From positions 992,001-1,056,000 of the forward strand of contig OZ255707.1 of assembly GCA_965277075.1 (NCBI GenBank): a stretch of 64,000 nt of DNA, written 5' to 3'. Below, in pieces: positions 34,583 to 42,735 of this stretch; position 1 is the first letter of the stretch, and each line of letters begins with the position of its first letter. This DNA is from Lustribacter sp965277075. GTDB taxonomy: Bacteria > Vulcanimicrobiota > Vulcanimicrobiia > Vulcanimicrobiales > Vulcanimicrobiaceae. The notes under the pieces are model-generated. The model was not told the origin of the DNA and searched no databases. It worked only from the letters and a program-made list of their open reading frames with translations. The position numbers were made by a program, and so were the translations under genes.

Positions 34583-35236
34583 TCAGATTTCGTAGGCCCA
34601 GGCGAGTTCAGCGGTCGTCGTGCCGCGGTCGTCGAGGCTGCGGTACGCGTCCATCGCACCGATCGCGTAGCGGGCAACGGGATCGACTTCAAGGTTCACG
34701 CGAGCGCCGGCGAGTTTCATCCCGAGCGTCGTTCGGCGCGATGTTTCCGGGATCAACGCGATCGTGAAACGTCCGTTGCTCGCTCCCGCGACGGTCAGAC
34801 TGACGCCGTCGACCGCGACATAGCCCTTTTCGACGATGAACGGCGCAATGTCGGCCGGGCGTTCGATCGTTAGGCGGTGCCCCTGTCCCTCGACGTCTTT
34901 CGCGATAATCGTCGCGTTTGCGTCGACGTGCCCGTAGACGAGATGGCCGCCCAGCCGGTCGCCCAAGCGTAGGGAGAGTTCGACGTTGACCACGTCGCCC
35001 GCGACGAGCGCGTCGAAACCGGCGCGCCGAATGCTCTCCGGCACGACGTCGAACGACATTGTCGTGCGGTCGTGGTCTACCACGGTGAGGCAAACGCCGT
35101 TGATCGCGATCGAATCACCGTCGACGACACCGTCGGCGATCGCGTCGGACGCCTCGATCGCGAGGCTGATGCCTTCGACGGCGCCGCCGCGCACCGCGGA
35201 CACGCGACCGAGATAGGCGATGAGGCCGCTAAACAT
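34583..35236 (-). CDS. ribE: Riboflavin synthase, alpha subunit
   Basis: The 217-residue enzyme dismutates two lumazines to riboflavin. It has the duplicated lumazine-binding barrels: first MFSGLIAYLGRVSAVRG to NGVCLTVVDHDRTTMSFDVV, then GGHLVYGHVDANATIIAKD to VDGVSLTVAG. The N-terminal MFSG/MFTG motif fixes ATG 35236, which overlaps the ribD stop by eight bases. Confidence 0.95.
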   Translation of the reverse strand: MFSGLIAYLGRVSAVRGGAVEGISLAIEASDAIADGVVDGDSIAINGVCLTVVDHDRTTMSFDVVPESIRRAGFDALVAGDVVNVELSLRLGDRLGGHLVYGHVDANATIIAKDVEGQGHRLTIERPADIAPFIVEKGYVAVDGVSLTVAGASNGRFTIALIPETSRRTTLGMKLAGARVNLEVDPVARYAIGAMDAYRSLDDRGTTTAELAWAYEI

Positions 35237-36428
35237 GCGGCAGTCGAGCGGTCATCATGAGGTCGTTACCGGCCCGTTCGACTCGCTCGAACGTCCATCC
35301 GTTTGCGGCACTCGCGAGATCGGCGCCCGCGAGAACGGGCACCGCATCCGGCGAAAGCAGCATCATCGGTGCGACGAACCATATGATCCGCGCAACGAGC
35401 CGCTGCGCGAGCAACCGCGCTGCCAGCGTCGGTCCGCCTTCGCAGAGCACCGTCGCGACGCCGGCTTGGCGCAGGGCGAGCATCGCCGCGACGAGGTCGA
35501 ACTCGCCCGCATCGGGCATGCCCGCGAACACGACGTTCGCGTGCGCCGTGAGCGGCGCGAACGCGCCGGCGCGTCCGGCCGGCGCCAGCACGATCGTCGG
35601 TGCGTACCCGCCGGGGGGCGCATCCACGGGTGGGGAGAGAACCCGGCTCGTTGTGGGGACCGGTGCCGTTTCGCACACGACGACGCGCGTGTACGGCTTG
35701 CGCCGCGTACGATACGGACGAATCGTCAGCAGCGGATCGTCGACGCGCACGGTACCCGCGCCCACCATCACGGCGTCGTGATCGGCCCGCAGATCATAGA
35801 CGTGCTCGCGCGCGACTTCGCCGGTGACGCGAAACGTTCCGGAGCGCGGTGCAACGTAGCCGTCGACCGACATCGCCATCTTCAACGTGACATAGGGCAA
35901 CGCCGAATCGACGATCGCCGCGAAGCGCTCGACCAGCGCACGACACGACGCGTCGTCCGCGACCTCGACGACGACGCCCGCCTCGCGCATGCGCGCGATG
36001 CCGCGTCCGTGCGTGCGCCGATTTGGATCGATCGTACCGACGACGACGCGTGCGATCGCCGCGTCGATCACCGCCAGGCTGCACGGCGGCATCGTCGAGA
36101 CGTGATCGTGCGGCTCGAGCGTGACGTACAGCGTCGCGCCGCGCACGTCTTCCCCGGCCTCGCGCGCCGCCCGCAACGCCTCGGCTTCGGCGTGCGGCTC
36201 ACCTTTACGATGATGCCAACCTTCACCCAGTGTACGCCCGTCGCGCACGATCACCGCGCCGACCGGCGGGTTCGGCGACGCGTCGGCGATCGCACGCGAC
36301 GCCAGTTCGACGGCGCGCGCGAGAAACGTCGCGTCGCTTCGGTCTACGGTTGGACCTCGACGCCCTTCCAGAACGCGACGTAGCCGCTGATATTTTTGGC
36401 CGCGTCTTTGGGCGCCGGATAGTACCAC
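35229..36428 (-). CDS. ribD: Bifunctional riboflavin biosynthesis deaminase/reductase RibD
   Basis: RibD deaminates and then reduces the pyrimidine intermediate. The N-terminal cytidine-deaminase-like half has NPPVGAVIVRDGRTLGEGWH, the zinc motif HAEAEAL and a diverged second part, TLEPHDHVSTMPPCSLAVIDA (usual TLEPCxHxGxTPPC). The second zinc Cys is His here. The C-terminal reductase half has RPYVTLKMAMSVDG-like LPYVTLKMAMSVDGYV and VLCEGGPTLAARLL. Homology begins near FLARAVELA, but no normal start codon is at that point; the coordinates use GTG 36428, overlapping DUF427 by 85 bases. ATG 36491 is the alternative. Confidence 0.88.
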   Translation of the reverse strand: MVLSGAQRRGQKYQRLRRVLEGRRGPTVDRSDATFLARAVELASRAIADASPNPPVGAVIVRDGRTLGEGWHHRKGEPHAEAEALRAAREAGEDVRGATLYVTLEPHDHVSTMPPCSLAVIDAAIARVVVGTIDPNRRTHGRGIARMREAGVVVEVADDASCRALVERFAAIVDSALPYVTLKMAMSVDGYVAPRSGTFRVTGEVAREHVYDLRADHDAVMVGAGTVRVDDPLLTIRPYRTRRKPYTRVVVCETAPVPTTSRVLSPPVDAPPGGYAPTIVLAPAGRAGAFAPLTAHANVVFAGMPDAGEFDLVAAMLALRQAGVATVLCEGGPTLAARLLAQRLVARIIWFVAPMMLLSPDAVPVLAGADLASAANGWTFERVERAGNDLMMTARLPHV

Positions 36429-36625
36429 GCTGCGTCGGCGTTTTGTTTGCCGTTGACATCGATCGTGTAGTACGACGCGGTGCCCTTCCACGAACAGACT
36501 GAGTTCGTCGCACTATCTTTGAAAAACTCGCGCTTGATCGAATCGCCCGGGAAGTAGTGATTTCCCTCGACGACTTCGGTGTTGTTGCTCTCGGCAAGCA
36601 CGGTGCCGTTCCACATGGCTTTCAC
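36344..36625 (-). CDS. DUF427 family protein
   Basis: The 93-residue protein matches the DUF427 fold throughout: MKAMWNGTVLAESNNTEVVEGNHYFP with the early beta strands, CSWKGTASYYTIDVNGK in the middle and AWYYPAPKDAAKNISGYVAF near the end. These are small beta-rich proteins of unknown biochemical role, and cysteine before WKG is typical. The start overlaps the comF stop by four bases (ATGA). The gene lies in the rib cluster, but no link to flavins is established. Confidence 0.9.
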   Translation of the reverse strand: MKAMWNGTVLAESNNTEVVEGNHYFPGDSIKREFFKDSATNSVCSWKGTASYYTIDVNGKQNADAAWYYPAPKDAAKNISGYVAFWKGVEVQP

Positions 36626-37257
36626 GTTTTGTGCGACCGCCGCGCACCGAGGGAAGTTTCGCGCAGTGGGGCACGAGCGATCACGACCGCTCCGGCGACG
36701 ATCGCTCCCGCGGCTTCGAGGGTCGCCGCGGCGTCGAGCAGCGTTGCGCCGGTGGTGACGACGTCATCGACGAGCACGACGACGCGTGGAAGCGACGCAC
36801 CGGGCCGGATGTCGAAGCGTCCGCTCGCGGCCAGCCGGTCAAGGCGGTTTCGCCCGCGTTGCGGACCGCCGTGCTTACGCAGGACGTCGGCGACCGAGCC
36901 GCCCTCCACGCACACGGCGCGCCGTACCAACTCGCGGGCCTGGTCGAACCCGCGCTCGGCCGCGCGACGGCGCGTCGTCACGACCGGCACCACCGTGGCG
37001 CCGGGCGGCAGTCGCGTCGCGAGAAGGTACGCAAGCGGGTCGAGATACGCCCGTTCGCCGCGCTTCATCGCCAATACCGCGGCACGAACGTGACCGTCAT
37101 ACGCCGCCGCCGCCGATACGTCGAGCTCACCGATGCGAACGGCAACCGGCTGACGGAACGCCGTGCATGTTGCGCAGAGTGCGGTGTCCATCGCACCGCA
37201 GCCGATGCACCACACGGGAAACAGCCAGCGTCGAACCGCACGCCACACGCATCTCAA
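36622..37257 (-). CDS. comF: ComF family phosphoribosyltransferase-like protein
   Basis: The 211-residue protein has an N-terminal four-cysteine zinc site (Cys17, Cys20, Cys28, Cys31) and a C-terminal type I phosphoribosyltransferase domain with the PRPP loop VVVLVDDVVTTGATLLDA. TTRRRAAERGFDQARELVR is the usual central ComF segment. ComF relatives act in DNA uptake in naturally competent bacteria. The TTG start at 37257 overlaps the upstream stop as TTGA; no ATG fits. Confidence 0.9.
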   Translation of the reverse strand: MRCVWRAVRRWLFPVWCIGCGAMDTALCATCTAFRQPVAVRIGELDVSAAAAYDGHVRAAVLAMKRGERAYLDPLAYLLATRLPPGATVVPVVTTRRRAAERGFDQARELVRRAVCVEGGSVADVLRKHGGPQRGRNRLDRLAASGRFDIRPGASLPRVVVLVDDVVTTGATLLDAAATLEAAGAIVAGAVVIARAPLRETSLGARRSHKT

Positions 37258-37511
37258 TCACGCTTCCGGGCCGCCGGAACAAGCGCCGGGGCGTCCCGGT
37301 AACGCTTCGGAGCGATCCCGACGACGCGTTTGAACGCATTGCTGAAAGCACTCTCCGACGTATAGCCGAGCGACTGCGAAAGAGCCGACACGGTCGTCTT
37401 CCCCTCGCGCAACGCGTGCTCCGCGATACGCATACGCCAGTTCAGCAAATAGGTGAGGGGCGGAACGCCCGCCGCGCTTTTGAAGCGCAACGCGAACGTG
37501 GTCCGAGACAT
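37254..37511 (-). pseudogene. AraC-family DNA-binding stub (N-terminally truncated)
   Basis: Eighty-five residues match the C-terminal half of an AraC/XylS DNA-binding domain: MSRTTFALRFKSAAGVPPLTYLLNWRM, then SALSQSLGYTSESAFSNAFKRVVG. The first helix of HTH1 and any ligand-binding domain are missing; family proteins are about 270-300 residues. Only 46 bases separate it from the preceding gene, so no upstream coding sequence remains. It may be a decayed regulator or a minimal DNA-binding protein. The stop overlaps comF. Confidence 0.7.
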
Positions 37512-37557
37512 GGCCGCGGATTGTGCGAACGCGACAGATTCGCGAAACGTGAATCTT

Positions 37558-38736
37558 CTAGAGCGGGGCGCCGCCCATTTTGCTGACGCTCACGAAATCC
37601 GACTTGTCCGGATCCCACCGCATGATCAAGAGATTTTCGGGGCCGAGCCCGCGTTGGCTGCCGTCGCGGAAATCGTAGGTGCCGGTAATGCCCTGATAGC
37701 CGTGCACGGTTTCGAGATAATTCCGCAGTTGCTCCGGCGTCGCTGCCGGTCCGATCTTGCGAAGTGCGTCAATGACGATCATCGCCGGATCCCAGACCAT
37801 TCCGCCTTGGAAATCTTGCGAAATACCGGCTTCTTTGATCGCCGTCGTGAAGACTTGGTATTGCCGCGTTTCCGTTCGATGCGGAACGCCGGCGATGTAC
37901 GCTAAACCTTGGAAATAGACGTCCTTCGGCATGAACGCCGCATACGATTCAATCTGCTTCGTGACCATGTTCGCGCTCGTCGTCGCAACGGGGATGTTCA
38001 ATCCAACGTCTTGCACGCCGTGCAGCGCCGTACCGAACGGCGTGCCGGGCGCCCACAGGATGATCGCTTGGGGATTGAGCGCTTTGATCTTGGAGAGTTG
38101 CGCGGTGGTGCTGGTGTCCGTCGGATTGAAATGCTCGGCCGCGACGAGCTTCATATCCTTGAACTCAGGCAACGCGAGATTCCGGGCTATGTCGGCGTCG
38201 GCGATTTGCCCCGAACCGTCGGTCGTATTGAGCGTTGCGATATTTTTCCAACCGCGTCCGTGGAAATAGCGCAACGTCCCCAGAATCAGATCACTGCCGC
38301 TGACGCTGCCGGAGAAAACATAACTGCCCTTCACCGTGCGAATGACCGGCGAGAAGCAGTAGTTCACCGGGCCGTTAGCGACGAACGCCGGCGTCATCGC
38401 GTTGCACAGCGCGCCGAGTGACGAGCCCAATACCACGGCAGGCTTCTTCGCGATCGCCTCGTTCGCAAGCTGGAGCGAAACCGACGGATTGGTTTGATCA
38501 TCGTGGAAAACGAACTTCACGGGCCGGCCCGCGATTCCACCGTCACGATTGACGACGCCCTCGAGCGCAACGAGCTGCTTTTGGTGAACCGCGCCGATGA
38601 AGGCGCCGCCGCCCGTGATCGGCAGGATGACGTCGATCGGATAGGGATCGCCGGTCGCCGGCGCCGCGTTCGCGAGTGACGACACGCAGTACGCCGACAT
38701 AACGGCGACAACCGAAACGAGACGTCGCAAACGCAT
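37558..38736 (-). CDS. LivK-type (branched-chain amino acid family) solute-binding protein
   Basis: The 392-residue protein has a signal peptide (about 1-24, ending SLANA-AP) and a Peripla_BP_6 pattern: PYPIDVILPITGGGAFIGAV, NRDGGIAGRPVKFVFHDDQT, then NPSVSLQLANEAIAKKPAVVL, and the late FRDGSQRGLGPENLLIMRWD. Relatives bind branched-chain amino acids, amides or aromatic acids for ABC uptake. No liv permease or ATPase is adjacent. It is the first gene of the leftward cluster; the region before it (38737-38838) probably holds a promoter. Confidence 0.9.
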   Translation of the reverse strand: MRLRRLVSVVAVMSAYCVSSLANAAPATGDPYPIDVILPITGGGAFIGAVHQKQLVALEGVVNRDGGIAGRPVKFVFHDDQTNPSVSLQLANEAIAKKPAVVLGSSLGALCNAMTPAFVANGPVNYCFSPVIRTVKGSYVFSGSVSGSDLILGTLRYFHGRGWKNIATLNTTDGSGQIADADIARNLALPEFKDMKLVAAEHFNPTDTSTTAQLSKIKALNPQAIILWAPGTPFGTALHGVQDVGLNIPVATTSANMVTKQIESYAAFMPKDVYFQGLAYIAGVPHRTETRQYQVFTTAIKEAGISQDFQGGMVWDPAMIVIDALRKIGPAATPEQLRNYLETVHGYQGITGTYDFRDGSQRGLGPENLLIMRWDPDKSDFVSVSKMGGAPL

Positions 38737-38838
38737 GCGTAGGCCTCCCCCAAACGGACGGCGGCCGGCGCTCGAAAAAATGTCCGTCCGCCGACTATCT
38801 ACGTGAAAGAAAGCTCAACGGAAGGCCTGCCGGTACCG

Positions 38839-39873
38839 TCAGCTGGGGATCGGCTCGTTTGCGACGATGCGGTCGACGAGCGACGTATCGGCGGGGACAT
38901 CGAAGTTGACGCCGACGATCGAGTCGCGCAACACCGCGCGCGGGCCGAGCGTGACGCCGTCCCACAGGATCGAACGTTCGATCGTAACGTCGTCGCCGAT
39001 CCGCACCCCGTCGCCGATGACCGAAGGACCCGTGATTCGCACATGCCGGCCGATCGTGACGTTTTCCCCGAGCCGCACGTCGCCCGCAAGCTCCAGGTCG
39101 TCGCCGAGCTGTGCGCCGCTCGGAATACCTTTGGTCCGTGCGCCGCGCAAGTGAACGCGACCGGCCAACACGTCTTGTGTCGCCGAACGGTATTCCGAAG
39201 GCGTACCGATGTCACGCCAGTACGCGCCGTTCAGACGCATGCCGTAGAACGGTGCGCCCTTCTCGAGCAGCGACGGGAAGACACCCTTGCCGAAATCGTA
39301 GAACGTATTCACGGGCACGTAGTCGAAAATCGCCGGCTCGAATACGTAGATGCCGGTATTGACGAGCTTTGAGCGTTCCGTACCCTTCACCGGTTTTTCC
39401 TGAAATTCGAGAATCCGGCCGTCATCGTCGGTGATGACGACACCGTACTGGTCGACTTCTTCGGCCGGGAGCAAACCGATCGTCGCGAGCGCGGCGCGCT
39501 TTTTATGAAACGCGACGAGCGTGTCGAGATTTGCGTCGGTCAGATCGTCGCAGCCGCAGACGACGAACGTATCGGTGAAAAATGATTCGAGCGGTTTGAT
39601 CGCACCCGCGCTGCCCATGAGCACATCTTCATGCAAGTAATTCAAGGTCACACCGTAGCGCGAGCCGTCGCCGAACGCAGCGTGAATCTGATCGGCAAGA
39701 TAGTGCACGTTGATCGCAACGTCCGTGTACCCGAACGAGCGCAGCCAGCGCAGGATGTGCGCGCTGATCGGTTCGCCCGCGATCGGAACGAGCGGCTTAG
39801 GGACTTGCTTCGTAAGCGGGTAGAGCCGCGTGCTCATGCCGCCCGCGAGAATCATCGCTTTCGTCGCCTTCAC
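38839..39873 (-). CDS. Nucleotidyltransferase with left-handed beta-helix (sugar-1-phosphate NDP-transferase)
   Basis: From GTG 39873 (VKATKAMILAGGMSTRLYPLT) the 344-residue protein starts with the nucleotide-binding loop LAGGMSTRLYPLTKQVPKPL. It continues with VCGCDDLTD, EFQEKPV and GAYWRDIGTPSEY of the GT-A-like NTP-transferase fold. It ends in hexapeptide repeats (GDDLELAGDVRLGENVTIGR, HVRITGPSVIGDGVRIGD). Most relatives are mannose-1-phosphate guanylyltransferases or glucose-1-phosphate nucleotidyltransferases. The sugar is unknown. It is joined to the wecG-like gene by GTGA, which suggests cell-surface glycan synthesis. The frame upstream of this start is antisense noise. Confidence 0.9.
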   Translation of the reverse strand: MKATKAMILAGGMSTRLYPLTKQVPKPLVPIAGEPISAHILRWLRSFGYTDVAINVHYLADQIHAAFGDGSRYGVTLNYLHEDVLMGSAGAIKPLESFFTDTFVVCGCDDLTDANLDTLVAFHKKRAALATIGLLPAEEVDQYGVVITDDDGRILEFQEKPVKGTERSKLVNTGIYVFEPAIFDYVPVNTFYDFGKGVFPSLLEKGAPFYGMRLNGAYWRDIGTPSEYRSATQDVLAGRVHLRGARTKGIPSGAQLGDDLELAGDVRLGENVTIGRHVRITGPSVIGDGVRIGDDVTIERSILWDGVTLGPRAVLRDSIVGVNFDVPADTSLVDRIVANEPIPS

Positions 39874-40634
39874 CGTCGTACCGTTCCTTTGCGCTTCAAG
39901 GCTTCCCGCATCGCTGCAACGGCGAACTGCGGAAGTGCGAGTTGGCGCTTCAAACGCGCCGGCTCTTGCAGCAAGCGAAACAGCCACTCGAAGCCAAGCC
40001 GTTGCACGATACGCGGCGCCCGTTTTTTGATTCCCGCAATGACGTCGAACGAACCGCCGACACCGATACCCACCGAACACGCCGTTGCGAGCAAATGTTC
40101 TTCCAACCAAATTTCTTGTTTCGGACTGCCGAGACCGGCCAGCAGCACGTTCGCTCCGCTCGACGCGATCGCTGCAATCACCGCGCTGTTTTCACGCGGA
40201 GAAAAATAACCGTTCCGAATACCAGCGATGCGGACGCCGGGATAACGCGCGATCAATGCGGCGGCTGCACGCTCGGCGACGCCCGGCGCGCCTCCCAAGA
40301 AATAGAGCCGAACGTCCCCGGTCCGTGCAGAGCGTTCGGCGAGTGGTCCGATCAGTCCGACGCCGGTAACGCGTTCGCGTAACGGTCCACCGCGCAAGCG
40401 TGATGCGAGTAAGATGCCGATCGTATCGCACACCGACAAATCGGCGCGCGCGATCGACTCCCGAAAGCGTGCGTCGCGCTGCGCGTGCATCACCATCTCG
40501 ACGCCGAGCGTCACGACGCGAAACGCCCCGGGCGACTGCGCTGCAGCGACGATTCGTGCGACCGCGTCGTCGCGGCTGACGGCGTCAACGCGAGCGCCGA
40601 GCACGTCGATCGAAGCGGGGCGGACAGCAATCAT
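39870..40634 (-). CDS. WecG/TagA/CpsF family glycosyltransferase
   Basis: The 254-residue protein shows the GT26 family pattern: VLGARVDAVSRDDAVARI, the VVTLGVEMVM segment, SVCDTIGILLASRL, VTGVGLIGPLA, FLGGAPGVAERAAA, ANVLLAGLGSPKQEIWL and GGSFDVIAGIKKRAPRIV with the catalytic Asp/Arg region. Relatives transfer N-acetylmannosaminuronate or similar sugars to lipid carriers. It overlaps dapA upstream (ATGA) and the nucleotidyltransferase downstream. Confidence 0.92.
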   Translation of the reverse strand: MIAVRPASIDVLGARVDAVSRDDAVARIVAAAQSPGAFRVVTLGVEMVMHAQRDARFRESIARADLSVCDTIGILLASRLRGGPLRERVTGVGLIGPLAERSARTGDVRLYFLGGAPGVAERAAAALIARYPGVRIAGIRNGYFSPRENSAVIAAIASSGANVLLAGLGSPKQEIWLEEHLLATACSVGIGVGGSFDVIAGIKKRAPRIVQRLGFEWLFRLLQEPARLKRQLALPQFAVAAMREALKRKGTVRR

Positions 40635-41515
40635 GCAGGCCGGTACGCAGCGATCAGCGGCTCGAGTTCAGCCTTGAGCTCATCCGGCATGACGCCGAGC
40701 GGCGAGCGGCATTCGCCGTTACCGAACCCGAAGCGGCTCATCGCCCACTTTACCGGAATCGGACTCGAAACGCGAAAGAGCGCGTTGATGAGCGGGAGCA
40801 CATCGCCGTGAATGCGGCCGGCGGTGTCGACGTCGCCGCCATCGAACGCTTCAGCGAGGGCACGCAACTCACGGCTACACAGATGACCCGCAACGCTGAC
40901 CAGACCGTACGCCCCGAGCGCCAACGCCGGCAAGAAGAAATAGTCGTCGCCGGACCATACGGAGAAATCTTCACGCACGCGGTCGCGCACGAGCGCGCTA
41001 AATTGATCGCTGCTGCCGGTCGATTCTTTCACCGCAACGATATTCGCATGTCGGCGGGCGAGCTCGTGCACGGTCGCGGGCAACATATTGCTGCCGGTGC
41101 GGCTGGGGACGTTGTAAAGCACGACCGGCAGCGACGTCGCTTCGGCGATCGCGCCGAAGTGACGCAGAAGTCCGTCTTGCGGTGGGCGGTTGTAATACGG
41201 CACGACGGCCAAGATCGCATCGACGCCGACCTGCTCCGCTTCTTTCGTCAGCTTGACCGAATGTCGCGTGTTATTGCCGGTCGCGCCGGCGATGACGGTT
41301 GCGCTGCCGAGTGCGGATTTCACCTCACCGAAGAGCGCGAGCTTCTCGTCGATTTCGAGCGCGGCCGACTCGCCGGTCGTTCCGGCGACGACGACACCGT
41401 CGTTGCCACGCTCGATGAGAAACGTCGCCACCCGTACCGCTTCGGCGACATCGGCCTCGCCGTCGATATCGAACGGCGTGATCATCGCGGTGAAGATGCG
41501 CCCGAGCGACTTCAT
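40631..41515 (-). CDS. dapA: 4-hydroxy-tetrahydrodipicolinate synthase
   Basis: DapA condenses pyruvate with aspartate semialdehyde, the first committed lysine step. The 294 residues contain VVAGTTGESAALEIDEK, VPYYNRPPQDGLLRHF, Tyr134 in LYNVPSRTG and the Schiff-base Lys163 in AVKESTGSSDQ. Its start overlaps the lysC stop by four bases, so translation is coupled. Confidence 0.95.
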   Translation of the reverse strand: MKSLGRIFTAMITPFDIDGEADVAEAVRVATFLIERGNDGVVVAGTTGESAALEIDEKLALFGEVKSALGSATVIAGATGNNTRHSVKLTKEAEQVGVDAILAVVPYYNRPPQDGLLRHFGAIAEATSLPVVLYNVPSRTGSNMLPATVHELARRHANIVAVKESTGSSDQFSALVRDRVREDFSVWSGDDYFFLPALALGAYGLVSVAGHLCSRELRALAEAFDGGDVDTAGRIHGDVLPLINALFRVSSPIPVKWAMSRFGFGNGECRSPLGVMPDELKAELEPLIAAYRPA

Positions 41516-42726
41516 ACGATCGCGCTTTCCGGTCCGAGGGCGAAGAAGTCGTGCAGCGCTTGTTCGGCCGTGCCGGCTTGGTCGTCGGGAACGAGCACCG
41601 AGATCGTGATATTCGAGTCGGTTGAATGAATGATTTCGACGCTGGACTCGGTGACCGCGCGCACGACGCGGGCCATGACGCCCGGTGTCCCCCGCATGCC
41701 CGCGCCGACGATCGAGAGCTTCGCGCAGTGCGGACGAACGCGCAGCGCAAGATTGAGGTCGTGGAGTTCGCCCTGCACGCGCTCGACGTTTTCATCGTCG
41801 CACACGAAGAACACGCCGGCGTCGTTCACGTTGATCATGTCGATCGAGACATTCGCCGCGGCGAGCCGATCGAAGAGCGCCCGATCGAGCATCGCGCGGC
41901 CGCCCTCGCTGCTGAGTCCTTGGATCACGCGAAAGAACGCGACCGAACGCAGCGCCGTGATCCCGGTGACGGGCCGATCGCGATCGACCGGTGCCGCTTC
42001 GTCGATCGACGTTCCGACGTTGCTCCGCAAGCCGCGCACCGCGTACGGCGTCTGCGTGGAGTGCGCGAGCTCGGCGGCTTTCGAATGCATCACCTTGGCG
42101 CCGTTGCCGGCGAGCTCGACCATCTCGGCAGGCGTCACGCGCTCGACGGTATGTGCACCCGCGACGCGCCGAGGATCGGCCGTCATCACACCGCTCACGT
42201 CGGTATAAATGTCGACCGACGCCGCATCGAGCGCGTCGCCGATCGCGACGGCGGTCAGATCGCTACCGCCGCGGCCGAGCGTCGAAATCGCGCCCGCGTG
42301 CGTCGTGCCTTGGAAGCCGGTCACGACGGGAATGATTCCCGCTTCGAGCGCGCTGCGTAGCGGGTCCGCATACACATGCACGATGCGCGCATCGCCGAAC
42401 GTGTCGTCGGTGACGATTCCGGCTTGGCCGCCGGTCATCGCTTGTGCGCGAAAGCCGAGCGACGTCAGCAATTCGGCGAAAACCGACGCGGAAATCATCT
42501 CGCCGACCGCGAGCAGCAGATCGCGATTCGGGCCGCCACGAACCGGGCCGATCAAACTCAGCAGCGTATCGGTGGCGTAGGCGTCGGGTGCACGGCCCAT
42601 CGCGCTCACGACCACGACGACCGACGAACCACCGCGCGCGGCGTCGAGCACGCGCGACGCCGCGATTTCGCGCAGTTCCGGCGTGGCGAGTGACGAGCCA
42701 CCGAATTTGTGTACCACGACGTGCAT
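41512..42726 (-). CDS. lysC: Aspartate kinase
   Basis: LysC phosphorylates aspartate, giving the aspartyl phosphate for lysine, threonine and methionine. The 404 residues have VHKFGGSSLATPELREIA (kinase lysine), GEMISASVFAELL, TLGRGGSDLTAVAIGDALDA, DIYTDVSGVMTADPR and a pair of C-terminal ACT domains (from about 265) with SSEGGRAMLDRALFDRLAAA and VGAGMRGTPGVMARV. The domains imply allosteric feedback. The size fits the short monofunctional form. Confidence 0.95.
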   Translation of the reverse strand: MHVVVHKFGGSSLATPELREIAASRVLDAARGGSSVVVVVSAMGRAPDAYATDTLLSLIGPVRGGPNRDLLLAVGEMISASVFAELLTSLGFRAQAMTGGQAGIVTDDTFGDARIVHVYADPLRSALEAGIIPVVTGFQGTTHAGAISTLGRGGSDLTAVAIGDALDAASVDIYTDVSGVMTADPRRVAGAHTVERVTPAEMVELAGNGAKVMHSKAAELAHSTQTPYAVRGLRSNVGTSIDEAAPVDRDRPVTGITALRSVAFFRVIQGLSSEGGRAMLDRALFDRLAAANVSIDMINVNDAGVFFVCDDENVERVQGELHDLNLALRVRPHCAKLSIVGAGMRGTPGVMARVVRAVTESSVEIIHSTDSNITISVLVPDDQAGTAEQALHDFFALGPESAIV

Positions 42727-42735
42727 GCGCGCCGG

